Shown piece after piece: positions 38,037-48,325 of a stretch of 64,000 bases of DNA. Position numbers and translations under genes: made by a program. Origin of the DNA: Anthoceros angustus. Taxonomy: Eukaryota > Streptophyta > Anthocerotopsida > Anthocerotales > Anthocerotaceae. Every line of letters begins with the position of its first letter. Position 1 is the first letter of the stretch. Location: NCBI GenBank assembly GCA_010909165.1, contig MU008162.1, positions 434,001-498,000 on the forward strand, read 5' to 3'. A model generated the notes under the pieces. That model ran no database searches and was not told the DNA's origin. It worked only from the letters and a program-made list of their open reading frames with translations.

Positions 38037-38219
38037 TGCAAAGGAACGAGTGGTAGACGAGAGAGCTGAACTTTTATTGTTGATAATCATTAATTGAAAA
38101 GGTCAAAAAGTTTAAATACAAAAATATACAATGTTTCACTATCTAACCCTTGCCCTAACCACATATGACTAACACGTATATAACCCATTATATAGGTAAA
38201 GGTTTAATATCCCTTAACA
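38037..38219 (-). repeat. Left LTR of the TRIM (its 3' LTR)
   Basis: Matches the right LTR over AGAGAGCTGAACTTTTATTG and TCAAAAAGTTTAAATACAAA, but carries about 17 extra bases (around 38173-38195). As the element is in minus orientation this is the 3' LTR. Confidence 0.88.
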
Positions 38220-38479
38220 CCCCCCCTTAAACTTAACCGTGTCCTCGCAGATGCCAGCACCGCCGCACGGAGGCGCCATCACCGCCGCACAGAGACGCAA
38301 CCACGAGGAGAAGGCAACAGCACGCACCATCATCATGCCTCAGCTTGCTGTAACACGCCCCAGCTTACGCTGCGGTACAGGCCAGTGGATGTGATAAGGA
38401 AGCACTGAGGGGACATGGCGACCAACATAGCTTCAACAACAGCGGGAGTCGAGCTGGTAGCCTTCGTGCTCTGATACCA

Positions 38480-38645
38480 TGCGAAGGAACGAGTGGTAGA
38501 CGAGAGAGCTGAACTTTTATTGTTGATAATCATTAATTGAAAAGGTCAAAAAGTTTAAATACAAAAATATACAACGTTTCACTGTCTAACCCTTGCCCTA
38601 ACCACATATGACTAACATGGGGTTAAGGTTTAATATCCCTTAACA
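38480..38645 (-). repeat. Right LTR of the TRIM (its 5' LTR)
   Basis: Directly abuts the tRNA primer-binding complement at 38468-38479. Shares both ends with the left LTR and differs by a short deletion and a few substitutions. Confidence 0.88.
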
Positions 38646-38661
38646 CACAGCATGGAACGAG

Positions 38662-38765
38662 CCTCCTCCTCTTCCTTTCCCTCTCCCCCTCCTCCTTCTT
38701 CCCATCTCCCCCTCCTTCCTCCCCCTCCTTTCTCCTCCTCCTTCTCCTCCTCCTCCTCCTCCTCT
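38662..38765. repeat. Polypyrimidine tract of about 104 bp
   Basis: All C/T on the + strand except one A at 38704; the end is CTCCTCCTCCTCCTCCTCCT. Such mirror-like homopurine/homopyrimidine tracts can form triplex structures. Confidence 0.9.
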
Positions 38766-38867
38766 ATTTCGCGCATCCCTCCGCCGCCCAACTTGGAGGG
38801 TTAAGAATAACATGTTCGCAGACACTCTCCCGGGTGGGATTGGTTACCACCACATCAGCAACCGAAC

Positions 38868-39935
38868 CTAATCCCCTCGGGTCAAAAATAGGTCTGCCCT
38901 AAGCGAAACCCCGTTGAGCAAGGTGTAAGGGCGCTCCCTAAATGGAAGGAACCCACCTTCCCTAGCAATAGAGAACATGACGTCCCAAACGGCGTCATGT
39001 GTAGCGATACGCTGCCCACCCGCGGGACAGCGAGCCAACTGCGTCCCAAAGTCATCGAGAGGGGCCCCGCAGCTACAAGTTGAAGAGAGCAAGCCAGAGG
39101 ATGGACCAAGCCAAAGTGCATCGCGGTAGAAAAAGTTCTTGCGATGCGGAATGCTTGAATACTAGGTCGAGCTGCCATGAACTGCCCCTTTCCCGAGCAA
39201 GAGCGAGGAGGCGAGTGGGCCTAGGAATGGAGGAATCCCGGAGGAGGGCCAATTGCGCCTGCCCGTACTGTTTCTCTAGGAGCGACACCTGAAGCCCCCG
39301 GAGCCCAACCTCGGAAAGCCTTTAAAAGGACGGCATGACAGCCCTCGCCTTGGAGGATAAAGAGTCCCTGGCTAATCTTAGTGAGGCCTGCCTAGGAAAA
39401 GTCCCCTCCTCAACGCTCGCGACAAAAGCCTCCAAGATAGGTGACTGCCGAAGTAAGAAACGGGAGGACAAGATGGGGGCAGAGAGAGCCCAGCTCCCTA
39501 AGAAAGCGCAGAGGCCTCCGTGGCCAGCAAACCAGTGCCCCCAAAAGTGATGGGAAGGAACGCCTGCCGCTTCGCAAGATCCTCGGCCACACACTCGAAG
39601 GTGCCTGGGCCGATGATGTCGCCTAAAACCTGCATAAGCCGCTTGTCGAAATTCCTTAGGCTAGACAAGAAAACCGGGGAGGGGGCAACTGTTTGAAGAA
39701 GGTACCCTGGCCGGCGCGCAAAACAAAAGGAGAGGATCCCAAACGCCACTTGCAGGTCTCCCAATTGAGAAAGGTCGTCAATGTGCACCAAATCCTCAGC
39801 CAAAGCTTTGCTTTTGCTGGAAAAGTGAGTTTCCTGGCCATGTCTGTATGCAAGGTCCTGGAGGGCGCCGGCCGGTCGGCGCCCTCCTCTCTGTTCTTTC
39901 CCGGTTTGGACTAACAATCTTGTGCTTGGCAGCAA
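38868..39935 (-). pseudogene. LINE-type (non-LTR) reverse transcriptase, C-terminal remnant
   Basis: In the frame 39935-39498 the order is LVHIDDLSQLGDLQVAFGI, RRPGYLLQTVAPS, FDKRLMQVLGDIIG and LPITFGGTGLLATEA, which is the usual run after the palm domain in these plant and algal LINE-like RTs (R-R-P-x-Y-L-L; P-x-x-x-G-G-x-G-L). After frame changes the end appears at 39092-38868: CSCGAPLDDFGTQLARCPAG, THDAVWDVMFSIAREGGF and SLRADLFLTR, a C-x-C-G...C zinc-like motif followed by an HD. The catalytic part is absent. Stops and shifts mean it is dead. A related C-terminal piece on the + strand lies at 53018-53500. Confidence 0.65.
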
Positions 39936-41162
39936 CTAAAGGACATTGAGGTCTTGTCCAAACTTCCAAATGTCTTACAACATTTTATTTTTGAGGAGAA
40001 TAATTGGAAAGGGCTGGAGGACAAGCAGCGTGCTTTGGCAGACAAGGACCTTGAGGAAGGATTGGAGGTGTTCAGTGTTCCCTCCTCGGAAAAACAAGTG
40101 CAATACCAAGTGGAAAGCAGAGATGTGTTAGACATGTGAGGATTTCTGAGAGGACGGAAGTACACACTTCTCGTGATGGACGTTCCAAGGGGGTTTCAAA
40201 TCAGGCCCTTGGACAAACGAGTGGACAAGCTAATGATGGACACTGTTTTGCAGAGCTTTGCAGAGAAAACAACTTCCGATGAGTTGAGAATGATTGTCAT
40301 GCATGGTGTGGAGGAGGCTCACACCGTGAGGGAGTCCATGCGAAAGGGGAGCATGAAAGGGGGCTTGGTCTCATTCGTATGGGACAAGACCAACATGAAC
40401 AATGACAGGGGTGGGTTCGAAACCGTGGAATATATCACAGTGGGTTGGGGGATGAAAGATGCGTGCACAGGGGATAGAATTCCAATGATGCCCAATGCCA
40501 TGCACGACACTTTCAACAATGGGAGGTCTGTGATTGCTCATGATACGGTTGTGAAGAAACAGGTGTACATGTCACAAGACAAGTTGGGGGTTTGCCCATA
40601 CCAGAGGCCTCTGGGGCTTATGATGAAACTTATCAAAACCTTCTAGAGAGAGGGAGATTGGATTTTGGATGTATGCTCTGGGAGTGGGACAACGTTACTG
40701 GCGGCCTACTATGCAGACGGAATTGTATTGCTATTGAAGCTGACTTTGAGGTGTGCAGGATATATTCCCCAGGGGATCCATGGGTATGAGGTTCTGCCAT
40801 ATGCTGACGAAGAACTGACATTTGAGGCCCACCGCAGAGGACTTGCGCAATTTTGGGCAAAGAAGGTGTGTATCAGCGAGAAGGACTCTCTGCAAGCGCA
40901 GGTGGTTTCCTTGAACGCTAGGCGGCTGAAGACCAAAACTGGAGCCCTTTTGACAGAGGGCCAGCAACCATTGGATAATGTTTGGCAGCCTTCCACGACT
41001 CCTGACGACGACGACACACGACTAAACGAAGACTTAAGGGCCTTGGGGGAGAACGATAGCTTCGACAAAGAGGAAGTGGAGCGCATTCGAAATTTGGCTA
41101 TCGTGATGGATTCGGAGTTTGCTCTAGCCCCGGACGAGCCCCAAGTTAGCTCTAGGGAGTAG
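39935..41162 (+). pseudogene. N4/N6-type DNA methylase-like protein gene, frameshifted
   Basis: An open stretch after an acceptor at about 39931 (GCTTGGCAG) gives QLKDIEVLSKLPNVLQHFIF and ends near 40137. After a shift, the frame 40173-40643 continues with YTLLVMDVPRGFQIRPL (starting just before the ATG), a long middle part, and QRPLGLMMKLIKTF. Further single-base shifts near 40646 and 40720 lead to DVCSGSGTTLLAA and then NCIAIEADFEVC, and the frame to 41162 ends in an acidic tail. The order (D-x-P-like motif first, G-S-G-T-T SAM-binding loop later) is that of beta-class amino-methyltransferases. The D-V-P-R motif is not the canonical D-P-P-Y/S-P-P-Y, so activity is doubtful. It lies inside the insertion that splits the array, presumably carried by an element. 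Target and role are unknown. Confidence 0.55.
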
Positions 41163-41499
41163 GCTTAGTGTTCTCATGTCATGCGCATTTGTTGCTTCTT
41201 TCAGTTTGCAATGACTTTTGGACCCATTGCATTGAGGCAATTGATGTTTTCATTTTCCCCTCTTCCAAAGAAACGATGAGAAGGTGCTAACCGCTCGGCG
41301 CCCTCACTTCGTTTTATTGTCTTTGTTTTGTGAAAACGGGTTTTCACGATAACTACTCATTGGAACATGGTCGACCTTTCTTTAAAAACGAGGTAAAACG
41401 CATATTTCGGGACTGTGTGGAATGTGCTAAGAGGGTTTTCATGTCACACAAGGGGGTTTGGATATTCACGCCCTTCAAAAGATATCGTGTTTCCAGCTT
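41163..41499. other. Spacer before the array resumes
   Basis: No coding frame supported. Probably the 3' untranslated part or terminus of the methylase-like element. Confidence 0.4.
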
Positions 41500-43310
41500 A
41501 TGCTATGGCGGCATTCAGCACTTTCACATCTTCCACGATCTGGGCACGATGCAACTGGGGGCAAGGGGGTGGTGGAGGAGGAGCTGACACCTGGAGCTCG
41601 AGCTCTTGGTCCTCGTGGAGGTTCGTGGACGAAAAACCAACCTTGCAAACGGCAAGTTCCTATACATGTGCACTTGTGCAGTTGTCATGAAATTTAATAT
41701 GGGATCAAAACGGAATATAGCTTGGTTATCACGGCGTAATGTAAGAAAATGCTAAACCGTTGCATGAAGTATCTATTTTCAAATAAGGAACTTGTTAATT
41801 ATCTGATTATAATATGTACGTTAATCTACATACATGGACAACATCTCTTGTTGTCGAGGGTGGATTCTTCCTCTCCTATGGACCGAGTAATTGGAATAAC
41901 GAGATTGAACTAGTGTTTGATGTTGTCAAGTTTGGATTCCTCCTTTCATAGTTTTCAATCTCGATACACAAAATGAGATTGATAACTAGATTGGAAAAAA
42001 ACTAGGCAAAGATTAAGTTGTAAATAAAGGTGAGAAGGCAGTAAGACCCTCTATACAAAATCTTGTTATTTAATATATATATTATCTATTAAGTAGCCAA
42101 TGTTTGTCCGATGAAGTTACTTTGGAAATAAATAAATATTTGGTTCTAACAAACAATACAAGACACCTATGGCTACATTAAAGTGGTTTTGGTGGGGAGT
42201 ACTAGGTTACTTATGTTCTTCTTGTTTCTCTTCCACGAAGATGAAATGAGTCCATCTAATATAATGTAGGCCTTTCAATCTTCTTGCATGTGACATTGTC
42301 GGCGCAATATGTGACTTTACGTAGGAGCTTAGTTGCTCCAATTTCTGCAAGGTTCCCCTTGGCGCCTCGACCCTATGATGTCCTCTATTAGATGGGCTCT
42401 CTCCATCATCTCTCCTACCTCAATTTTAAAGCTTCATCTATTGAGGCTAGTATTTTCGAGCAAAATCATTGTCGGTGAAGGCACAAAAGATTTATGTGAC
42501 AATAAGTAGTTGTTTGCATGTGTCAAGCTGGTGGTATGCTTCGAAATCATGTCCAATTTCGCCGGGCGTTGCACTGATGTGTTGTAAGGGTTGTAGAACC
42601 CAAAAGTGGGCTTCCTTTTCAAACTCTCCTCAAGTTTTATTTGGTTATCGAACCAATAAGTGCGCTTCTTTATTTGCAGTATCCTTCTGCGTTTGATGGG
42701 GCGAGGTGACGCCGATGGGACATGATCCCAAACATCACGCTTCCGTTTCAAAGAGACCTGCTTTCGTTTCAAAGAGACCTGCTTTCGTTTCAAAGAGACC
42801 TGTAGGAAAACCATATATATAAGCCAATATGATATTATGATATTACATAGTCAAAGTAAAAAGGTTAATATGCTTATGTTCAGTGAGAGTTGGATGAAAG
42901 AAGGTATGAAGCAAGAAGGGATGAGATCCACTTTCTAGCATGAGAGCATATGTTACACACGGATACCTTGATAGGGAGGGAGCATGAAGGTGTTTGATCA
43001 TTTGGTGAGGCTTCAGGAGATGTCTGAACAACCAATACATAAACAAGTAAGGACTATACATGACATGTTCTAAATTGTGAGAAGACTCGACATCACATTT
43101 CTTGCAAGCTGCTCATAGTTGCCTTGCTACAAGTAGTCGCAAAAAGTTCATTGACATCATCGTGATCATAAAGGATACGCTAATAACTCACCTGACGAGA
43201 AAGGAATCGCCATACGCGAGACATAAGGTCCATGTCTAATCCTCCACTGAATTTTTTTTGAAATAGTAGAAAAAATAAATATGTAATTTTCTACGAAGAT
43301 ATTCCTTTTT
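41500..43310. repeat. Resumption and end of the 2.59-kb array
   Basis: From ATGCTATGGCGGCATTC onward the sequence matches the 3' half of a full unit, the TATA block (42814) and the start of the following half-unit. Homology fades at about 43290-43310 with an internal deletion (TATGTAA joined to TTTTCTACGAAGATATTCC). Confidence 0.9.
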
Positions 43311-43576
43311 ATGGGTGTTGAAATTGCTTAGATGTAATTGCCACAAAGTTGAAAAGTTAGACTGCAACGATAAGGCAACATGTGTGGAATAATAAGGGAG
43401 GGTAAAGATTTGAGGAAAAGACAGGAGATGAGAAGCCGTGAGTCCTTTTTATATCAGAGTACATGCTAAACTAGAAACTAAGTAGCTTCCTAAATATGTT
43501 ACAAACTTTCTTTTTTTGAACAGCTAATATATTGTAAACCAAAGATTTTCAAAAGGAAATATACTTTGGGGAGAAA
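43311..43576. other. AT-rich spacer, nothing recognised
   Basis: No gene or repeat that I can support. Confidence 0.5.
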
Positions 43577-43802
43577 GAAGCTAAGGATAACCAATATGGA
43601 CATGCTAGCTATCTATCACTCTTTGTGTTTTTCACTATAAGTTCTAAATAAGAAGCTAAGGATAACCAATATGGAGATACCAACTGTTAGTCACTTTTTT
43701 GTTTTTTCCACTATAAGTTCCGAATAAGAAGCTAAGGATAACCAATATGGACATGCTAGCTATTTGTCACTTTTATTTTTTATTTCACTATAATTTCCAA
43801 AT
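43577..43802. repeat. Three tandem units of about 75 bp
   Basis: GAAGCTAAGGATAACCAATA starts at 43577, 43652 and 43728. Each unit ends in a TCACTATAA(G)TTCC/TAAATA segment. Confidence 0.9.
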
Positions 43803-44071
43803 AATACTCTAAGCATATTCCAAGTTCCATATAAAATACCCATATTGTACTTGTCACCTCAGCCGTAGCTGGAAACTTTTAGCACAGCCCTAAAACTTTT
43901 TGAAATCAGGCATATATATTGGTGCACCGATGGTACTAGCGCTGAATCAGGCACCCATTTTCTTTAATCTTTTTGCCCCTCTATGTTCTTTTCTTCATAG
44001 CCCAAACCCTAAACCCACCGATAAGAAACTCTAAGCGGAAAAGAGAGAACATGGAGGGGCAAAAAGAATAC

Positions 44072-44290
44072 GACTATGCGAACGCAGCTACAATCTAGTC
44101 AAGAGTGTTAAAGAATAAGACTATGGGGACGCAGCTACAATCTAGTCAAGAGAGTTAGGGAATAAGACTATGTGGACGCAGCTACAGTCTAGTCGGGACA
44201 GTTAGGGAATAAGACTATGTGAACGCAGCTACAATCTAGTCAAGAGAGTCAGAGAAAAGAGTATGCGGACGCAACTATAATCTGTGAAGA
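44072..44290. repeat. Five tandem units of 47 bp
   Basis: GACTATG(C/G/T)G(A/G)ACGCAGCTA begins at 44072, 44119, 44166 and 44213, and a diverged fifth unit (GAGTATGCGGACGCAACT) at 44259. The spacing is exactly 47 three times. Confidence 0.92.
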
Positions 44291-44899
44291 GACAAACTCT
44301 CAGCAAACCCGACATCGCGAAAGATCTTGCTCCACCAGCAGACTCTATACCTGACATGGAAGACGTGCATTCAGGCTCAGTCCATCTTTGCAGGCACCAG
44401 TGCTCACACAAGCCCTCACAGGACATTCTGCCTCCATTTTTCAACCGCCTCTTTGTAAGCTGTTGAAAACATGGTGGGCATCTTCCAGTCCATCACATGT
44501 TGAATACTGGATACATGCCCTTCTACACTACTCTTAACCACGATCTCTTGCCTTCCAGCCAGAGGCCTTTCAAAGGCTCCTACATGCGCTCATGTTCAGC
44601 CTTTCAAAGACCTCCGGTGGGGAGGCAAAAGTTCCTGGTTACTTCGGCTTCGGACTGTGATACGAAGACGCCTGTACAAAACTGGGCGTATTTGCTAAAG
44701 TGCGACCTTGGCGATGGCAGCATGCATCCTCCCCCTCACGAAGGGGGGGACTACAAGTTACACATTACCCTCAAAAAACACACCACTGACCCACTGTTCT
44801 GCAATCGCCCTACCTGAGCATGTCCGCCCTACGGAAGACAACTACCTACAGCTGCCTCTATCTATCTACGGCTGCCTGCAAAAACACTATCTACAGCTG
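44291..44899. other. No gene recognised
   Basis: Open frames are short and unrelated to known families. The 3' end could belong to the decayed PPR gene. Confidence 0.4.
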
Positions 44900-45910
44900 C
44901 CTGGAAAAACACTATGTCCCACTGCCTAGGCCACAGCACGCTCCTCCGCCCTCTAGCCATCCAGGTCCACGCTCTCCATGCCTTCCTCCAGCCGCACACA
45001 AGCTCTCTTCAGCACAGCAAGAGTCCATGCCACCACATCTTTTTTTTCATGCTGTCAGAAACCTGGAGTGCGTCTAGGAGTTCACCACATTTTGCATACA
45101 TGTCCACCAGGCAGTTGCCCACCACTACGTTATCGAGCAGTTCTGTCTCAACTATCTGTAAGTGCAGGTACCTGCCCTTCTTTAAGCCACCAATGCTTGC
45201 ACAGACCTTAAGAAGGCAAGCAAAAGAAACATGTGTAGCCAAAGTCAGGCCCGCCTGCTCCATTTGTCCATACAGAACAAGCACCTCTTGGTCGAGTGCT
45301 TGTGTCACCACATCTTCGTGTTCAAGCTGGAAAAAACCTCATTTTGCATACCCAGCATTCAGGGCATTCCATGTCACCACATCCTTCGTGGCCATGCTGT
45401 CAGAAACCCGGCCGCCGTGCATCTTTCAGTTCACCACATTTTGCTTAAACGTCCACCAGGCAAGTGACCACCTGTATGTCATCAAGCAGTCCCTCGTTCA
45501 ACAATACCTTCCCTCCTTCTGTAAGGCACCAGTGATTGCCAAGCCTTGAGAAGGCAGGCCAAACTAACATGATTACACAAAATCAGCCCCTGTGCCTCAT
45601 GTCCGAGCCCTTCCTCGGCATACCCAGCTATAAAATATCAGGGCATTCCATGTCACCACATTCTGTGTTCATGCTGTCAAAAATCTGGCCTGAATCTTCA
45701 GTTTGCCACATTTTGCATACGTGTCCACCACGCAGGTGCCAACAGACACGTTTAGAGGAATGCACTTTTCTGCCAGATCAAAAGTCGACGGAAAATGCTT
45801 GTACAAGCTTGAAGGGCAGCTACAAAGACGTGAGCATCTGCCATCACTCTTCACCTACGCATCTCATGGTACAGCTGTCTTGCCCCACTGGGTCTCCCGT
45901 GCTTAGCATC
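44900..45910 (-). pseudogene. Pentatricopeptide-repeat (PLS-class) protein pseudogene
   Basis: On the minus strand several PPR motifs appear in different frames: NVSVGTCVVDTYAKCGKL (around 45730), DSMATKDVVTWNALNAGYAK (around 45380), FACLLKVCASIGGLKKGRYLH and VVVGNCLVDMYAKCGELLDA (in the frame 45311-45009). The VDMYAKCG and DVVTWNAL/AGYA signatures mark plant organellar RNA-editing type PPR proteins. Frames are broken at least four times and no start or C-terminal E/DYW domain is seen, so it is a decayed copy or retro-copy without introns. Active members bind organellar RNA for editing or processing; this one cannot. Confidence 0.8.
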
Positions 45911-46849
45911 AACCCAAGCTGGCTAAGACAGGTTGTTCAACAACCATGCAACTAGCGGAACTTGCTTGCAAGCGTCACTCCCAGGAATTCATCGTTTGTG
46001 TCAACAGACAGAACATGATGTCGTAGGAAATCAGCCCCAAGTGAGCACATGCATCAATTAGTCTGAACAGTAGTTGTTTCACTTTAGACGGAAATAGAGC
46101 ACATATTAGAATTCAGGAACGTGGCATTCTTGACTAACCATTATTCTCAAATTAGATAATGCGGATATCTTGACTCAAGCATTGTTATGAACGACTTGTG
46201 CAAGAAGCTTGTGGTTGTCATACATTCTGCTTGGGAGCTTGATAAACCAACCTTAAGAAAAAAAAACCAAATTCATAATATTTTTATATTATCTAATTTC
46301 TCATCCCAATAATATAAACCACATATTATATGAGATTAAGTTGGCATTGAATATACTCCAGTATTAGTCACCCGGACCTCCATAAGTCACCCATGTCCCA
46401 TGTTGATCCTCTTCATATCAACATTGTTGTAGTGCATATCGTATGTGGAAGGATCTTCGACATGAATTTGTCGCGATATGAATTTGTCGATTTGTCCTTC
46501 ACCCTAAGCCTCCAAAATAGGCTCATCACTTAAACAAGTATTTAACAAGACTGCAAAATAGGCTTATCGGCTAACTACCAAAGCAGCAAATTAACAAAAG
46601 AATTAGGCAAAATCCTAATCCTGCGAACAACCCCCTTGCAAAATCTGGTGAACAAACAGCATGAGAGAACCAGAGTTTGCACCTGCAGCTACCAAAAAAC
46701 CAAACCAGCAGGAAGCAAAACGCTTGGAAATGCTGGTCCCATAGATCGGTGGAGGACGAGGATGCAGATCATCTTCCTCATCTTCAGACAGCTGCTCGAG
46801 CTCATGAGAGCAATGAACATGCTGGGCATCTCACTGGTCTGATCCTATG
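45911..46849. other. AT-rich spacer with no recognisable gene
   Basis: No supported coding frame. Part nearest 46850 may be the 3' half of the gypsy element (integrase) decayed beyond recognition. Confidence 0.4.
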
Positions 46850-47819
46850 TCCTCATGTACTTCTGCTCAAACCATCAGCATTCAAATGCACTTTACCTGC
46901 CCTATGCACAATCTCCATATTGTACTCTGACAATAGCAAAGCCCACCTTGCCAATTTCCCACTGAGCTTCATGTTTGTCATGAGCCAGTGCAGGGATTGG
47001 TGATCCGTCACCAATTAAAACCTCCTCCCAAACATATAGACACGAAAATATAACCTTTCCCAAACTGCATCTAAGCATTCACCTTCATAAGACGAATAAT
47101 TTTCCTCTGCCGAGTTATTAGACCTATTGGCATATGCCACAACTCGCTCCTCTCCTTGCTCTGTTACTTGAGAAAGCATGGCTCCAATTCCTGCAATGCT
47201 TCAATCTGTGTGTAAGACAAACGGTCTCTCAAAATCTGGTCGAGCCAACATGGGCCTTTCTGCGAGTTGATCTTTCAACTCCTGCCATGCTGGTTCATGC
47301 TCCAGTTCCCACTGCCAAGCCATATCCTTCTTGAGTAAATCATACAACGGCTTGTAGATCGCACTCATGTCCTTAATAACCTGCGATAGTAATTAACTAG
47401 GCCTGAGAAAGCCCTTAGTGCTGCCACATCTCGTGGCCTGGGCATCTGCGTCACAACCTGAACCTTTGCCAGCTGTGGCATGATCCCTTCTGGCACAATC
47501 TTATGCCCAGATACTCTATCTCTTGAAAGGCAAAGTTGCACTTCTTAGGATGTGTTTTCAACCCTGACTGTGACAGCCTTTGTAGCAGCATTTCCAAGTG
47601 CTGCAGATGCTCTTCCAGCGTCTCACTAAAAACCAATATGTCATCAATATAACACTTCACAAACAACATACCTTGCAGCTCTAGATCTGCGATCCGTTGA
47701 AATAGATAGAGGCATTCTTCAGCCCAAATGTGCAATTCACGTTGACTGATCCATGGGACTTTGTCCACATTGTGCAGGATGACTACAAGAAAATCCAAAG
47801 CTGGTTGGGGTAGGATCAT
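46850..47819 (-). pseudogene. Ty3/gypsy retrotransposon reverse transcriptase and RNase H remnant
   Basis: On the minus strand 47819-47451 carries the RT fragment with FVKCYIDDILVFSETLEEH (the YxDD box), LSQSGLKTHPKKCNFAF and IEYLGIRL. Between about 47340 and 46857 the linked connection/RNase H segment follows: PFVLHTD, GIGAMLSQV, YSSYEGECLDAVW, LVTDHQSLHWLM, LARWALLLSEYNMEIVHRA and HLNADGLSR. In-frame stops occur after LHTD and just before LVTDH, so it is inactive. The order RT then RNase H is that of Ty3/gypsy elements. Reading further down the strand no integrase or LTR can be seen. Confidence 0.88.
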
Positions 47820-48325
47820 TGATGCAGTGTAATGCGGTTCTTATGCTCATTGAATCCGCAATTTCTGGAGAAACATAGCAAGCCTGGAAGTGCTGGAACT
47901 GGAACAACGTTAACATTAGTCATTAACAGTTCCTCAAGACAAATATGTTGCGGACGTATTGCAGGACGGCAGAAAAGCGCAGTTTGTGAAGAAGATGGAC
48001 TTGTCCACGTTGTGCAATTCACGTTGATTGATCCAACACTGTTGGCAGACTTCTCCATTGGTGTAGTAGGCCTCGAGTAGCCAGATGATTGTCCTTGTTG
48101 CCCATGTCTCGACTTCTGCTGGTATATATATCTGCCAGCACCCTGGTTGCTTGAATGGCTCCCTCTCACCAGGTTGTGCTCTTCCCAGTAGTTGCTGGTG
48201 ATAGTGTCTCCTTCGAGCACCTTTTCTACTATCAGGTACACCTCCTTTAACTCATATGCTTCTCCATGAAACATATGCACATATATTTTGATACCACTTT
48301 CGTTACCAAGCTTGGAAGAGGACAT
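47820..48325 (-). pseudogene. Region upstream of the gypsy RT, unassigned open frame
   Basis: A 169-residue frame (MSSSKLGNESGIKIYVHMFH...) precedes the RT on the same strand and contains no protease or zinc-knuckle motif. Near its end the sequence resembles a short stretch just inside the RT (TTGTCCACxTTGTGCA occurs at 47763 and 48002), hinting at a local duplication. It may be a rearranged gag-pol part. Confidence 0.3.

Larger units (their letters stand above)
38037..38645 (-). mobile_element. TRIM: miniature LTR retrotransposon with intact PBS and PPT
   Basis: Two direct terminal repeats (38037-38219 and 38480-38645) begin TGC(A/G)AAGGAACGAGTGG and end CCCTTAACA, giving TG...CA ends. Next to the right one lies GCTCTGATACCA (38468-38479), the complement of TGGTATCAGAGC, the primer-binding site for plant initiator-Met tRNA. 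Next to the left one are seven Cs (38220-38226), a polypurine tract on the minus strand. So the element lies in minus orientation, with LTRs of 166-183 bp and an internal part of only about 260 bp without an ORF, which fits terminal-repeat retrotransposons in miniature. Flanks CATAG and CACAG could be an imperfect 5-bp target duplication. It needs another element's proteins to move. Confidence 0.9.
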
